This document shows positions 48,830 to 57,793 of a DNA stretch of 64,000 nucleotides, piece by piece (the first letter of the stretch is position 1; every line of letters starts with the position of its first letter). The stretch spans positions 124,001 through 188,000 of the forward strand of contig CAIQIA010000011.1 in the NCBI GenBank assembly GCA_903871775.1, read 5' to 3'. A model generated the notes under the pieces. It was not told the DNA's origin, did no database searches, and saw only the letters and a list, made by a program, of their open reading frames with translations. Both the position numbers and the translations under genes were made by a program. Origin of the DNA: an uncultured cyanobacterium (lineage in GTDB: Bacteria > Cyanobacteriota > Cyanobacteriia > PCC-6307 > Cyanobiaceae).

Positions 48830-48991
48830 TCAGAAGAGGGTGTAGATGAACGGCGCCAGGGCCGACCCGTGACTCAGCACCACCAGGGCCCCCAGCAGCA
48901 CGAGGGTAAGGATCAGGGGCAGCAGCCAGAACTTGCGCCGCTCCATCAGAAAGCCCCAGAGGTCGGCCAGCAGTTCAAGGAAGGCGTCCAT
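48830..48991 (-). CDS. DUF5989 family small membrane protein
   Basis: 53 residues, easily missed because of size. Starts MDAFLELLADLWGFLMERRKF, followed by WLLPLILTLVLLGALVVL as one membrane helix, and ends HGSALAPFIYTLF, the C-terminal signature of DUF5989 proteins. These usually accompany SxtJ-type proteins and carbamoyltransferases, exactly as here (SxtJ 9 bp upstream, SGNH gene 13 bp downstream). Function unknown; a membrane adaptor is possible. Confidence 0.85.
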   Translation of the reverse strand: MDAFLELLADLWGFLMERRKFWLLPLILTLVLLGALVVLSHGSALAPFIYTLF

Positions 48992-49000
48992 GGGGCGATC

Positions 49001-49396
49001 TCAGTAGGGCTTGGCCATGTGGGCGCCGGGCCGGTCCCGCGAGGGCAAACGGTAGCTGGCGGCGGCCGCCTCGAACCGCCGCCGCAAGGGGTCGCCCCCC
49101 CGCCAGCGCAGCAGCAGACCCATGGGCGTCAGCAGGCCGTAGAACACCAGCGCCAGAATGATGCGGTTGTTGATCGCCCCCAGCAGCAGGCCGAAGCGCA
49201 TCCAGAGCCGTTCGAGGGGCCCCAGGGCCCGGGGGGCCAGCAGGGCCAGGCCCACCAGAACGCTGTTGACGATCCAGAGCCAGACGGGCGCCGGATGGTG
49301 GCGCAGCCAGGGGCCCAGCACCCCGAAGATCAGCGTCAGGCCACCGGCCATCACGACACCGAATTCACGCAGCTGGGTGGTGCGGGCCTTGGCCAT
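49001..49396 (-). CDS. SxtJ family membrane protein
   Basis: 131 residues from ATG 49396, three hydrophobic segments (FGVVMAGGLTLIFGVLG, WLWIVNSVLVGLALLA, INNRIILALVFYGLLTPMGLLL). SxtJ proteins occur beside carbamoyltransferases in saxitoxin and polysaccharide clusters; their function is not established. An upstream in-frame start would add a Pro/Ser-rich leader, so the shorter form is preferred. Carbamoyltransferase ends 58 bp upstream. Confidence 0.8.
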   Translation of the reverse strand: MAKARTTQLREFGVVMAGGLTLIFGVLGPWLRHHPAPVWLWIVNSVLVGLALLAPRALGPLERLWMRFGLLLGAINNRIILALVFYGLLTPMGLLLRWRGGDPLRRRFEAAAASYRLPSRDRPGAHMAKPY

Positions 49397-49454
49397 GGGG
49401 CTGGAGACGACGGGGGGTGGGGGACGACGGGGGGAGGCGGACTGGGGGTGGAAA

Positions 49455-51311
49455 TCAGTCGAGGGCGAAGGTGTCCTGCCAGCGGTCATCGGCGATCACC
49501 GCCGGCTGGTCGGGCTTGAGCAGCAGGCAGTTGCCGATCACCAGGGCATCCATCTCGGTGCGCATGAAGCAGCGCCAGGCGTCGGCGGCGGTGCAGACGA
49601 TTGGTTCCCCCCGCACATTGAACGAGGTGTTGACCAGCACCGGGCAACCGCTGACCGCCTCGAAGGCCTCCAACAGGGCGTGGTAGCGGGGGTTGGTGTC
49701 GGCGTGCACGGTCTGGATGCGGGCCGAGTAGTCGACGTGGGTGACCGCCGGGATCGCCGAGCGGGGCACGTTGAGCTTGTCGATGCCGAACAGGGCCTCC
49801 TCCTCGGCGGTCATGGTCCGCCGGTGCCGGGGCTGCACGTCGGCCACCAGCAGCATGTAGGGGCTGCTGCAGCCGGGCTCGAGCTCGAACCAGTCGGCGG
49901 CCCGGTCGGCCAGCACCGAGGGGGCGAAGGGTCGGAAGCTCTCGCGGTACTTGATCTTGAGGTTCATCACGCTCTGCATGCGCGGCGAGCGCGGATCACC
50001 CAGGATCGACCGGCCCCCCAGGGCCCGGGGCCCGAACTCCATCGGCCCCTGGCACCAGCCCAGCACCTTGCCGTCGGCCAGCAGCCGCGCCAGCTCGGGC
50101 AGCAGCTCCCGGTCGGGCAGCTCCCGCCAGACGGCCCCCTGCTCCTGCAGCAGGGCGCGGGTGTCGGCGGGGTCGAGGTCAGGTCCCAGGTAGCTGCCCC
50201 GCTGGCGATCCCGCAGGCCGGTGCCCGCCAGGCTGGGCCGCGGCTGCCCCTCATGGCGGTGCCACACCGCCAGGGCGGCACCGAGGGCGCTGCCCGCATC
50301 ACCGGCGGCGGGCTGGATCCAGATCTGCCGGAACGGTCCCTCCCGCAGCAGGCGGCCGTTGGCGACGCAGTTGAGCGCCACCCCACCGGCGAGGCAGAGG
50401 TTGTCGAGGCCGGTGTCGGCCTGCAGCTGGCGGGCCAGCTGCAGCACCAGGTCTTCGGTGACCACCTGGATCGAGGCGGCCAGGTCCATGTGGCGCTGCT
50501 CGAGCGGTGATTCGGGTTTGCGCGGCGGCCCACCGAAGAGCTGGTGAAACGGTTCGGCGGTCATGGTCAGACCGCTGGCGTAGTTGAAGTGGCGCTGGTC
50601 AAGGCGGAAGCTGCCATCGGGCTTGATGTCGAGCAGCTGGCTGCGGATCGCCTCGACGTGCAGCGGGCGGCCGTAGGGGGCCAGCCCCATCAGCTTGTAC
50701 TCGCCCGAATTGACCTTGAAGCCGCAGTAGTAAGTGAAGGCCGAATAGAGCAACCCCAGGGAATGGGGGAAGTCGAGCTGCCAGAGGGGGGTGAGGGCGG
50801 GGCCACGGCCGGTCCAGGCCGACCCGCAGGCCCACTCGCCCACCCCGTCGAGACACAGCACGGCGGCCTCGTCAAAGGGCGAGGGGTAGTAGGCGGCGGC
50901 GGCGTGGGCCTCGTGGTGTTCGGTGAACAGCAGCGGCGGCAGGGCCCGGCGATGGCAGCCCCCCAGCTCGGCCAGTTCCCGCCGCAGCACGCTCTTGAGG
51001 TACAGCTTCTCGCGCAGCCACACGGGCATCGCCTTGAGAAAGGACCGCAGGCCCCGGGGCGCCGTGGCCAGGTAGGTCTCGAGCAGCCGTTCAAAGGTGA
51101 GCAGCGGCTTCTCGTAGAAGACGATCCGGTCGATGTCGGTGAGGGCCAGGCCGGCCTCCTGCAGGCACCAGGCGATGGCCTGGGCCGGGAAGGCCGGATC
51201 GTGCTTGATCCGCGTGAAGCGCTCCTCCTGGGCCGCGGCGCGGATGGCGCCGTCCACCACCAGAGCGGCCGCGCTGTCGTGGTAGTAGGCCGAGAGGCCG
51301 AGGATCTTCAT
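49455..51311 (-). CDS. carbamoyltransferase, NodU/TobZ/SxtI family
   Basis: 618 residues. N-terminal ILGLSAYYHDSAAALV and AAQEERFTRIKHDPAFP, then TEHHEAHAAAAYYPSPF near 120 (His metal ligands of the Kae1/YrdC-like half), and the C-terminal FGPRALGGRSILGDPRS near 430 with the carbamoyl-adenylate site. It moves a carbamoyl group from carbamoyl phosphate to a hydroxyl, here most likely on a glycan sugar. Head gene of the minus-strand cassette with SxtJ, DUF5989 and the SGNH protein. Confidence 0.92.
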   Translation of the reverse strand: MKILGLSAYYHDSAAALVVDGAIRAAAQEERFTRIKHDPAFPAQAIAWCLQEAGLALTDIDRIVFYEKPLLTFERLLETYLATAPRGLRSFLKAMPVWLREKLYLKSVLRRELAELGGCHRRALPPLLFTEHHEAHAAAAYYPSPFDEAAVLCLDGVGEWACGSAWTGRGPALTPLWQLDFPHSLGLLYSAFTYYCGFKVNSGEYKLMGLAPYGRPLHVEAIRSQLLDIKPDGSFRLDQRHFNYASGLTMTAEPFHQLFGGPPRKPESPLEQRHMDLAASIQVVTEDLVLQLARQLQADTGLDNLCLAGGVALNCVANGRLLREGPFRQIWIQPAAGDAGSALGAALAVWHRHEGQPRPSLAGTGLRDRQRGSYLGPDLDPADTRALLQEQGAVWRELPDRELLPELARLLADGKVLGWCQGPMEFGPRALGGRSILGDPRSPRMQSVMNLKIKYRESFRPFAPSVLADRAADWFELEPGCSSPYMLLVADVQPRHRRTMTAEEEALFGIDKLNVPRSAIPAVTHVDYSARIQTVHADTNPRYHALLEAFEAVSGCPVLVNTSFNVRGEPIVCTAADAWRCFMRTEMDALVIGNCLLLKPDQPAVIADDRWQDTFALD

Positions 51312-51381
51312 GGCGGTGGAGTCTGGCAGAGGTTGACGGCCTCCCCCCGTACACTGACCTGGTCACATCTGCGAAACGGGT

Positions 51382-52833
51382 TTGCAGCTGCGACTTCCCT
51401 GGCTCAAGGACCGCTGGCTGCTGCTCTCGCTGGCGGGCCTCGACGCCGCCGCCCTGGGCCTGCTCTACAACCTCACCTACTGGTTGCGGCTCGGCACCGT
51501 TGAGGGGGTCAACCGGGCCCTTGTGGTGCTGATCGGCCTCTGGCTGGGGGGCTCGTACCTGCTCGGGCGTTACTCCCGCCGCAGCGAAGCCGGCGATGCA
51601 GGCCGGGGCGGCCCACCCTGGTTCTCGGCGGCCCTGGTGGCCCTGCTGCTGCTGGCGGTGGTGCTGGCCCACAGCTGGCTGTTCCGGGTGGTGGATGCCC
51701 CCACCCGCTTCCGGGGCTTTCTGGCGCCGATGCTGCTCGCCATGGCCCTGGTCTCGACGGGCCTGCAGCAGCTGCTGCGGCGCAGCAACGACCCGGGTCG
51801 CCCCTGGCTGCTGGTGGCCACGGCCGACGAACTGGCGGTGCTGCGCCAGGAACTGGCCTGCGAACCCAGCGGCGGCCCACCGGTGTTCCTCTGGGACGCC
51901 GAGCTGCTGGCGAACGCCGACCTCACCGCGATGCCGCCGGTGGGAGCCCTGGCCCTGAGCGACCGGCTCAGCCTCGACGACCGGCAGCTGGAGCAGTTTC
52001 TGCGCCTGCGCAGCCAGGGGCTGGTGGTGATGAGCCTGGTGAACTGGGCCGAACAGGTGCTGCAGCGGGTACCTCCCGAACTGCTGAGCCGCGAGGCGCT
52101 GCTGCGCAGCGAGGGTTTCGCCCTGCTGCCCGGCCGCTTCGGCTGGCGGGTGAAACGGGCCGGTGACCTGATGGTGGCCAGCCTGCTGCTGCTGGCAACC
52201 TCACCGCTGATGGCGGTGGCCGGCCTGCTGATCTGGATCGAAGACCGCGGCCCACTGCTCTACAGCCAGCAGCGCAGCGGCCTCTACGGCCAGAGCTACA
52301 GGGTGCGCAAGCTCCGCAGCATGCGCACCGATGCCGAACGCCAGGGTGCCCGCTGGGCCAGCCGGGGCGACAGCCGCATCACCCGGGTCGGGCAGTGGCT
52401 GCGGCGGCTGCGGCTCGACGAGCTGCCCCAGCTGCTCGCGGTGCTGAGCGGCGAGATGAGCCTGATCGGCCCGCGGCCCGAGCGGCCCGAGCTGGAACAC
52501 GACCTGGAACGGCAGATTCCCCACTACCGCATCCGCCATTGGCTGCGGCCGGGCCTGAGCGGCTGGGCGCAGGTCTGCTACCCCTACGGCGCCTCGGTGG
52601 CCGACAGCCGCATGAAGCTGGCCTACGACCTGTACTACCTGCGCAACGCCAACCTGCTGCTCGACCTGCTGATCCTGTTCAAGACCATCCGGCTGGTGGC
52701 AGGGGCCCGGGGGGCCGTGCCCCTTGCCACAGCTGCGGCGATCAGCTCGCCAGATGGTCAAACACCCGCTGGGACCGCGACCGCACTGCCTCCATGGCCC
52801 GGCGCTCGAGGGAGCGGGCCCGGTCGCGGGTGA
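51382..52833 (+). CDS. initiating polyprenyl-phosphate sugar-phosphate transferase
   Basis: 483 residues, WcaJ/WbaP-like. Four to five N-terminal helices, a soluble middle, and a full PGT domain: YSQQRSGLYGQSYRVRKLRSM, then LRLDELPQLLAVLSGEMSLIGPRP with the catalytic Asp-Glu pair, and WLRPGLSGWAQV. It starts the lipid-linked glycan on the cytoplasmic side. The start is TTG 51382, since no ATG or GTG fits; it is divergent from the carbamoyltransferase by 70 bp. The 3' end overlaps the sigma factor gene by 92 bp. Confidence 0.87.
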   Translation: MQLRLPWLKDRWLLLSLAGLDAAALGLLYNLTYWLRLGTVEGVNRALVVLIGLWLGGSYLLGRYSRRSEAGDAGRGGPPWFSAALVALLLLAVVLAHSWLFRVVDAPTRFRGFLAPMLLAMALVSTGLQQLLRRSNDPGRPWLLVATADELAVLRQELACEPSGGPPVFLWDAELLANADLTAMPPVGALALSDRLSLDDRQLEQFLRLRSQGLVVMSLVNWAEQVLQRVPPELLSREALLRSEGFALLPGRFGWRVKRAGDLMVASLLLLATSPLMAVAGLLIWIEDRGPLLYSQQRSGLYGQSYRVRKLRSMRTDAERQGARWASRGDSRITRVGQWLRRLRLDELPQLLAVLSGEMSLIGPRPERPELEHDLERQIPHYRIRHWLRPGLSGWAQVCYPYGASVADSRMKLAYDLYYLRNANLLLDLLILFKTIRLVAGARGAVPLATAAAISSPDGQTPAGTATALPPWPGARGSGPGRG

Positions 52834-53713
52834 TGCCGAGGGAACGGGCCACGGCACTGAGGGACTGGGGAGTATCGGAACCGATGCCGTAACGCAGCCG
52901 CAGAAACTGCGATTCCGACTCGGGCAGATCAGCCAGCAGGCCGGCCACGTCGCTTTCGAGGCAGTGGCGGTCGACATGCTGCTGCGGTGCGATGCGCTGG
53001 CAGGCGAGCAGATCCTCGAGGCGAGCCCCGTCCTCCTCGGTGAAGGTCATCTGCAGGCTCAGGGGCTGCTGGGCGCGGAACAGCAGCTCCTCGATATCCA
53101 GGGGCTTCTGCCCCGTCTCCTGGGCCAGTTCGACGGCGGTGGGGGGACGGCCGTGGGCCTGCAGAAAGGCGTGCTGGGCCCGGCGCAGCCGCCCCAGTCG
53201 CTCGTTCACGGCCTCCGGCAGGCGGATGGTGCGCCCCTGGTTCACCAGGGCCCGGCCGATGGCTTCACGGATCCACCAGAAGGCGTAGGTCGAGAAGCGG
53301 TAGCCGCGGCTCGGATCAAAACGGTCGACGGCGCGCATCAGGCCGAGGTTGCCCTCCTGCACCAGGTCGGCGAGCTCGAGCTCGCGGTGGGCATAGCGAC
53401 GGGCGATCGACAGCACCAGCCGCAGGTTCGCCGTCACCATCCGCTCCCGGGCCCGCTCCCCCCGCCGCCGCTGGCGCCGGAGATCGAGCAGCGACAGGCC
53501 CGCCTCAGCGGCGATGGCCTCGTCCGACGGGGCCTCACCGCCGGCCCGCAGGCACAGCTCCTGTTCACACTCCTGCAGACGGCGCAGGGCCTGGACCTGG
53601 CGGGCCAGGCTGATTTCCTCCTCCTGCCGCAGCAGGGGGATGCGGGCGACGTTGCGGATGTGGGTGGCGATGGCGTCGCAGCTGCCCCGAAGACGCTTCT
53701 GTGGCGCGGCCAT
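52742..53713 (-). CDS. RNA polymerase sigma factor, RpoD-like group 2
   Basis: 323 residues. Region 1.2/2.1 from IPLLRQEEEISLARQVQAL, region 2.3-2.4 DRFDPSRGYRFSTYAFWWIREAI near 130-152, region 3 and region 4 helix-turn-helix SLSAVARSLGITRDRARSLERRAM near 285. No region 1.1, so a non-essential group 2 factor of the cyanobacterial SigB/C/D/E type. It could influence light or nutrient responses, which is inference. Next gene starts 130 bp upstream (nrtD end). Confidence 0.93.
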   Translation of the reverse strand: MAAPQKRLRGSCDAIATHIRNVARIPLLRQEEEISLARQVQALRRLQECEQELCLRAGGEAPSDEAIAAEAGLSLLDLRRQRRRGERARERMVTANLRLVLSIARRYAHRELELADLVQEGNLGLMRAVDRFDPSRGYRFSTYAFWWIREAIGRALVNQGRTIRLPEAVNERLGRLRRAQHAFLQAHGRPPTAVELAQETGQKPLDIEELLFRAQQPLSLQMTFTEEDGARLEDLLACQRIAPQQHVDRHCLESDVAGLLADLPESESQFLRLRYGIGSDTPQSLSAVARSLGITRDRARSLERRAMEAVRSRSQRVFDHLAS

Positions 53714-53843
53714 GGATGGTGGGTGGGTGGCGAAGTCGCGGAAATCTAGGGGACCTGAATGAAAACTGAACGCCTCCGGACCCCATCACCCATGACCCTC
53801 TCTTATCGCCGCAATACAGAGCGGCTGATGGCTCAGCTAGAGC

Positions 53844-54689
53844 TCAGGCTCTGCCTGCTTCGTCTTCATCGTGGGCGAACCGGTTGTAGAGAAAGTCGAG
53901 GGCCTGATTGCGCAGTTCGTAATACCGCGGGTCCTCCATGATGTCCTCCCGGTTACGGGGTCGTGGAAAATCGATGGTCAGCACATCGCCGATCCCGGCC
54001 GCCGGGCCGTTGGTCATCATCACCAGGCGATCAGCCAGAAACAAGGCCTCGTCAATGTCGTGGGTGATCATCAACACGGTGCATTTCTGGGTGTTCCAGA
54101 TCTGCAACAGCTCCTGCTGCAGTTCCTCCTTAGTGATCGCATCGAGGGCACCGAAGGGTTCGTCCAGAATCAGCACCTCCGGGCGGATCGCCAGGGCACG
54201 GGCGATGGCCACCCGTTGCTTCATGCCACCCGAGATCTGGGTGATCAACTTGTCGGCCGCTTTCTCGAGACCCACCAGCCGCAGATGGTCTTCAACGATG
54301 TCACGTTTCTGGCGTTCGGGCAGGGTCGGCTTCACCGACTCGACCGCCAGCAGCACATTGTCGTAGGCACTCATCCAAGGCAGCAGGGCATAGCCCTGAA
54401 ACACGACCATCCGGTCGGGGCCGGGTTGACGAATGGGCTGCCCCCGCAGCAGCACCTGCCCTGAAGACGGGGTGGCAAACCCAGAGACCATGTTCAGCAG
54501 GGTTGATTTGCCACAGCCCGAATGGCCGATGACACAGACAAATTCGCCCTGTTGAACCTCCAGGTTGATGCCGTCGAGCACCGGGTAGGGGCCTGTGGGG
54601 GTGGGATAGACCTTGCCGAGATCGGCAAAACGCAGCAGCGGCTCGGTGGTGGCGCTGCTGCCGGTGGTGGTGGCGTTGGTGATGACCAT
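53844..54689 (-). CDS. nrtD: nitrate/nitrite ABC transporter ATP-binding protein NrtD
   Basis: 281 residues. Walker [17 protein letters not shown] near 56-71, [16 protein letters not shown] (signature) and [16 protein letters not shown] (Walker B) are complete, and the family ending RNREDIMEDPRYYELRNQALDFLYNRF matches NrtD. With NrtC it powers the importer. Last gene of the nrt operon, 47 bp after nrtC. Confidence 0.95.
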   Translation of the reverse strand: MVITNATTTGSSATTEPLLRFADLGKVYPTPTGPYPVLDGINLEVQQGEFVCVIGHSGCGKSTLLNMVSGFATPSSGQVLLRGQPIRQPGPDRMVVFQGYALLPWMSAYDNVLLAVESVKPTLPERQKRDIVEDHLRLVGLEKAADKLITQISGGMKQRVAIARALAIRPEVLILDEPFGALDAITKEELQQELLQIWNTQKCTVLMITHDIDEALFLADRLVMMTNGPAAGIGDVLTIDFPRPRNREDIMEDPRYYELRNQALDFLYNRFAHDEDEAGRA

Positions 54690-54736
54690 GGCGATGAAAG
54701 AGAGGGCAACGGCAAAGGGGGGTGCAGGTCAGCGCC

Positions 54737-56728
54737 TCATTCACTGAGGGGTCTGGGCACGGAGAGGGAGATCTCAGCGACGCTGAAATCGCGATGCAGC
54801 GACACCTGGTTCAGGTAGCCGATGGGGTCGTCGCTGTTGAACGGGCGGCCATCGAACAGGGCGATGCCCTGGCGCTGGTAGCTCACATCGTCGAGGCCCA
54901 GTTCGCGCGCTGCGGTGCTGTAGACCGCGACCCCGCAGACCCGCTCAAGAATCTCGACGTAGTTGCGTGGAAACGGGATCTCGGCCCAGCGGGCCAGCTG
55001 GGTGAGGATCCAGAGGTGTTCGCTGCGGCTGGGGCGGTTGACCCCAGGGCCGAAGAACAGATGGTGCGGCTGCCAGTCTTCGGCGCGACCCGAGGGGGCA
55101 TCGACGCCGAAGCGGATCAGGTCGGCCCGCATGCCCAGGTAGCGGCGGTCGCTGAGCAGGTCGCTGAGTTCATCGGCATGGCCGGGGTCCTGGCAGTAGG
55201 CGCAGGCCTCCAGCAGCGCCTTGACCAGGGCGATGTGGGTGTTGGGGTAAGCCAGAGCCCAGTCCTCCCGCACCCCGAGCACCTTGCCGGGATGGCCCGA
55301 CCAGATCTCGAGGTCGCCGACGATGGGGGTGCCGCGGCCCTCGACCTGGGCTCGGCGGTTCCAGGGCTCGCCGACGCAGTAGCCGTCGATGCTGCCGTCC
55401 TTGAGGTCGGCCAGCATCTGGGCCGGGGGCAGGGTCTGCAGATGCACATCCCGGTCGGGGTCGATCGCGTGGGCCGCCAGCCAGTAGCGCAGCAGCAGGT
55501 TGTGCATCGACGCCGGATGGACGATGCCCAGGGTGTGGGGCTCGCGGTTGTGCTGCAGCAGATAGTCGCGGTACGTCTCGACCGACTCCACACCCTGCTC
55601 GGCCAGGCGGGTGGCCAGGGTGACACCGTTGCCGTTGCGGCTCAGGGTCAGGGCCGTGACGATCGGCAGGGGAGGGCCGCCATGGCCGCCGGCGGTCATC
55701 CACGTGGGCATGCCCGAGGGCATCAGGGCAGCATCGAGGGTGGCGTCAACGAGTCCGTCGGTCACACCGCGCCAGCTGGTTTCACGCACCAGCTGCACCT
55801 CATCGAGACCGTGCTTGGTGAAGAGACCCTTGGCCTCGGCCACCGCCAGCGGCGCACAGGCCGCCAGGGGAAGAAAACCAAGGTCGAGATTCACCTTCTC
55901 GAGCCCGTGGCGCGCCAGCACCCGATGGGACTTGGCCTGCCACTGCTTGACACGCTTCTGGCGGTTGAGGAAGTAGATGATTTCGGATCGCAGGCTGTAG
56001 TAACTGGGGTGGTGCACCACCTGCAGCCGCTGACGGGGACGGGGGATGTCGACCTCCAGCACACCACCGATGCGGGAACCGGGTCCGTTCGTGAGCATCA
56101 CGATCCGATCTGACAACAGCACCGCCTCATCAACGTCATGGGTCACCATCACAGCCGTGAGTTCATGCTCGTTGCAGATCTGCATCAGCTTCTCCTGCAG
56201 ATTGCCGCGGGTGAGGGCATCGAGGGCCCCGAAGGGCTCATCGAGCAGCAGCAGCTTCGGGCGGATGGCGAGGGCGCGGGCAATGGCCACCCGCTGCCGC
56301 ATGCCACCGGACAGCTGGCCGGGCGCTTTGTCGGCCGCATGGCCAAGGCCGACCATGGCGATGTGCTCATCGACGACGCTGTGGCGTTCAGCAAAGGTGA
56401 GCTCGGGCAGCACCTCATCCACGGCCAGGGCGATGTTCTGGCGCACGCTCAGCCAGGGCAGAAGCGAATAGTTCTGGAACACCACCATCTTGTCGGGGCC
56501 GGGGCGGCGCACGGTCTCGCCATCGAGAAGCACCGTGCCGTCGGTCGGCAGATCAAGGCCGGCGATCATGTTCAGCAGGGTGCTCTTGCCGCAGCCGGAG
56601 TGGCCGATCAGCGAGATGAATTCACCCTTGCGAATCTCGAGGTCGATGCCCTTCAGGGCAAGGTAATGAGCACCCCCACCAAGGGGGAAGGTCTTGGTCA
56701 CATCCTGAACAGAAACAAGTGACGTCAT
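54737..56728 (-). CDS. nrtC: nitrate/nitrite ABC transporter ATPase-regulatory protein NrtC
   Basis: 663 residues. ATPase domain (about 1-260: [47 protein letters not shown]) fused to an NrtA-like substrate-binding domain (about 280-650: [34 protein letters not shown]). The C-terminal domain is the regulatory part through which ammonium inhibits uptake in cyanobacteria. Typical NrtC length. The small gene upstream ends 4 bp before its ATG. Confidence 0.97.
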   Translation of the reverse strand: MTSLVSVQDVTKTFPLGGGAHYLALKGIDLEIRKGEFISLIGHSGCGKSTLLNMIAGLDLPTDGTVLLDGETVRRPGPDKMVVFQNYSLLPWLSVRQNIALAVDEVLPELTFAERHSVVDEHIAMVGLGHAADKAPGQLSGGMRQRVAIARALAIRPKLLLLDEPFGALDALTRGNLQEKLMQICNEHELTAVMVTHDVDEAVLLSDRIVMLTNGPGSRIGGVLEVDIPRPRQRLQVVHHPSYYSLRSEIIYFLNRQKRVKQWQAKSHRVLARHGLEKVNLDLGFLPLAACAPLAVAEAKGLFTKHGLDEVQLVRETSWRGVTDGLVDATLDAALMPSGMPTWMTAGGHGGPPLPIVTALTLSRNGNGVTLATRLAEQGVESVETYRDYLLQHNREPHTLGIVHPASMHNLLLRYWLAAHAIDPDRDVHLQTLPPAQMLADLKDGSIDGYCVGEPWNRRAQVEGRGTPIVGDLEIWSGHPGKVLGVREDWALAYPNTHIALVKALLEACAYCQDPGHADELSDLLSDRRYLGMRADLIRFGVDAPSGRAEDWQPHHLFFGPGVNRPSRSEHLWILTQLARWAEIPFPRNYVEILERVCGVAVYSTAARELGLDDVSYQRQGIALFDGRPFNSDDPIGYLNQVSLHRDFSVAEISLSVPRPLSE

Positions 56729-56732
56729 GGCA

Positions 56733-56900
56733 TCAGAGAGAAGAACGGCAGAGCCACCAGAAAGTGAGCAGCATTGAGGCCATCAGCAGGCAGCGGACCA
56801 CCAGAAAGCGAACGGCATTGCCAGGCGTGAACAGGTTCTGCTCAAAGGCCGACAGGCGTTCAGACAGCTGCTGAAAGGGTTGCAGGAGATTCGTGGCCAT
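56733..56900 (-). CDS. 55-residue putative membrane protein in the nrt operon
   Basis: Between nrtB and nrtC, ATG 56900 to stop 56733. The protein reads MATNLLQPFQQLSERLSAFEQ..., an amphipathic N-terminal helix, then FTPGNAVRFLVV and a hydrophobic stretch CLLMASMLLTFWWL at the end. Starts 6 bp after the nrtB stop and ends 4 bp before the nrtC ATG, the spacing of a real coupled gene. I do not recognise the family; NrtABCD operons elsewhere usually lack such a gene. Confidence 0.6.
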   Translation of the reverse strand: MATNLLQPFQQLSERLSAFEQNLFTPGNAVRFLVVRCLLMASMLLTFWWLCRSSL

Positions 56901-56906
56901 GGCTGA

Positions 56907-57722
56907 TCAGCGGGCGATGCGGGTCTGCAGCCAGGCCATCAGACGGTCAAGCAGCAGACCGATGGCACCGATCCAGATCACACCCAGAACAATGTCGGAG
57001 ACATAGCCGTTCTGGTTGGCATCCCAGATGAAGAAGCCGATGCCAGGGGTGCCCGGCATGACGATCTCGGCGGCGATGATGGCCAGCCAGGCCAGGCCGA
57101 TGGAGATGCGCAGGCCGGTGAAGATGTACGGCAGGGCCGACGGGATCAGGATCTTGGTGAAGAAGCGCCGTTGCGACATCTGCAACACCAGGGCGACATT
57201 GCGGTAATCCTGGGGAATCTGACGCACCCCCTCAGCGGTGTTGATCAGAATCGGCCAGATCGACGTGATGAAGATCACAAAGATGGCCGCGGGCTGGTTC
57301 TGCTGGAAGAGCACAAGAGCAATCGGGACCCAGGCCAGGGGGGCAATCATCCGCAGAAACTGAAACAGCGGATCAAAGGCGCGGTTGAGGTTCTGGCTGA
57401 GGCCGACGGCGATGCCGACGCCGATGCCGACGATGGCCGCCAGGCTGTAACCGAGGGCGACGCGGGAGAGGCTGCTCATGGTGTGCAGGAACAGTCCCTT
57501 ATCAAGGCCACCACGATCAAAGAAGGGATATAGCAGCAGATCGCGGGTGCGCTCCTCGGTCCAGAGGCTGAGGGGCCCCGACAGCTTGGTGAGGCCCAGG
57601 CTGGCGCTGAGCTGCCAGAAGAGCAGAAAACCACCGATGCCGAGCAATGGCAGAATGATCGAGCGGCGATTGGCTTTCCACCACTGGCTGAGGCCGGAGG
57701 ACTGGTGACGGTTGCTGGTCAT
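56907..57722 (-). CDS. nrtB: nitrate/nitrite ABC transporter permease NrtB
   Basis: 271 residues from ATG 57722, about six helices. SSLSRVALGYSLAAIVGIGVGIAVGLS near 88 and the EAA-type loop near AEGVRQIPQDYRNVALVL and ITGL-like SALPYIFTGLRISIGLAWLAIIAAEI near 195-220 are those of NrtB/CmpB/TauC permeases. Upstream in-frame ATGs add unrelated residues. Lies 71 bp downstream of nrtA; a small gene follows before nrtC. Confidence 0.95.
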   Translation of the reverse strand: MTSNRHQSSGLSQWWKANRRSIILPLLGIGGFLLFWQLSASLGLTKLSGPLSLWTEERTRDLLLYPFFDRGGLDKGLFLHTMSSLSRVALGYSLAAIVGIGVGIAVGLSQNLNRAFDPLFQFLRMIAPLAWVPIALVLFQQNQPAAIFVIFITSIWPILINTAEGVRQIPQDYRNVALVLQMSQRRFFTKILIPSALPYIFTGLRISIGLAWLAIIAAEIVMPGTPGIGFFIWDANQNGYVSDIVLGVIWIGAIGLLLDRLMAWLQTRIAR

Positions 57723-57793
57723 GATGATGACGTTGATGCTGTCGTTGAAGATGAACAATGGAAAGCCAATCGGCTTGAACCCTGAAGAAAGGA

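Noticed and set aside
51330-51360. TTGACG and TACACT upstream of the initiating sugar transferase as a sigma-70 promoter
   Set aside because: The spacing between the two hexamers is about 11 bp, far from the usual 16-18 bp.
53839-53852. AGAGC-TCAG-GCTCT stem at the end of nrtD as an intrinsic terminator
   Set aside because: The stem is only 5 bp, overlaps the stop codon and no T-run follows on the minus strand.
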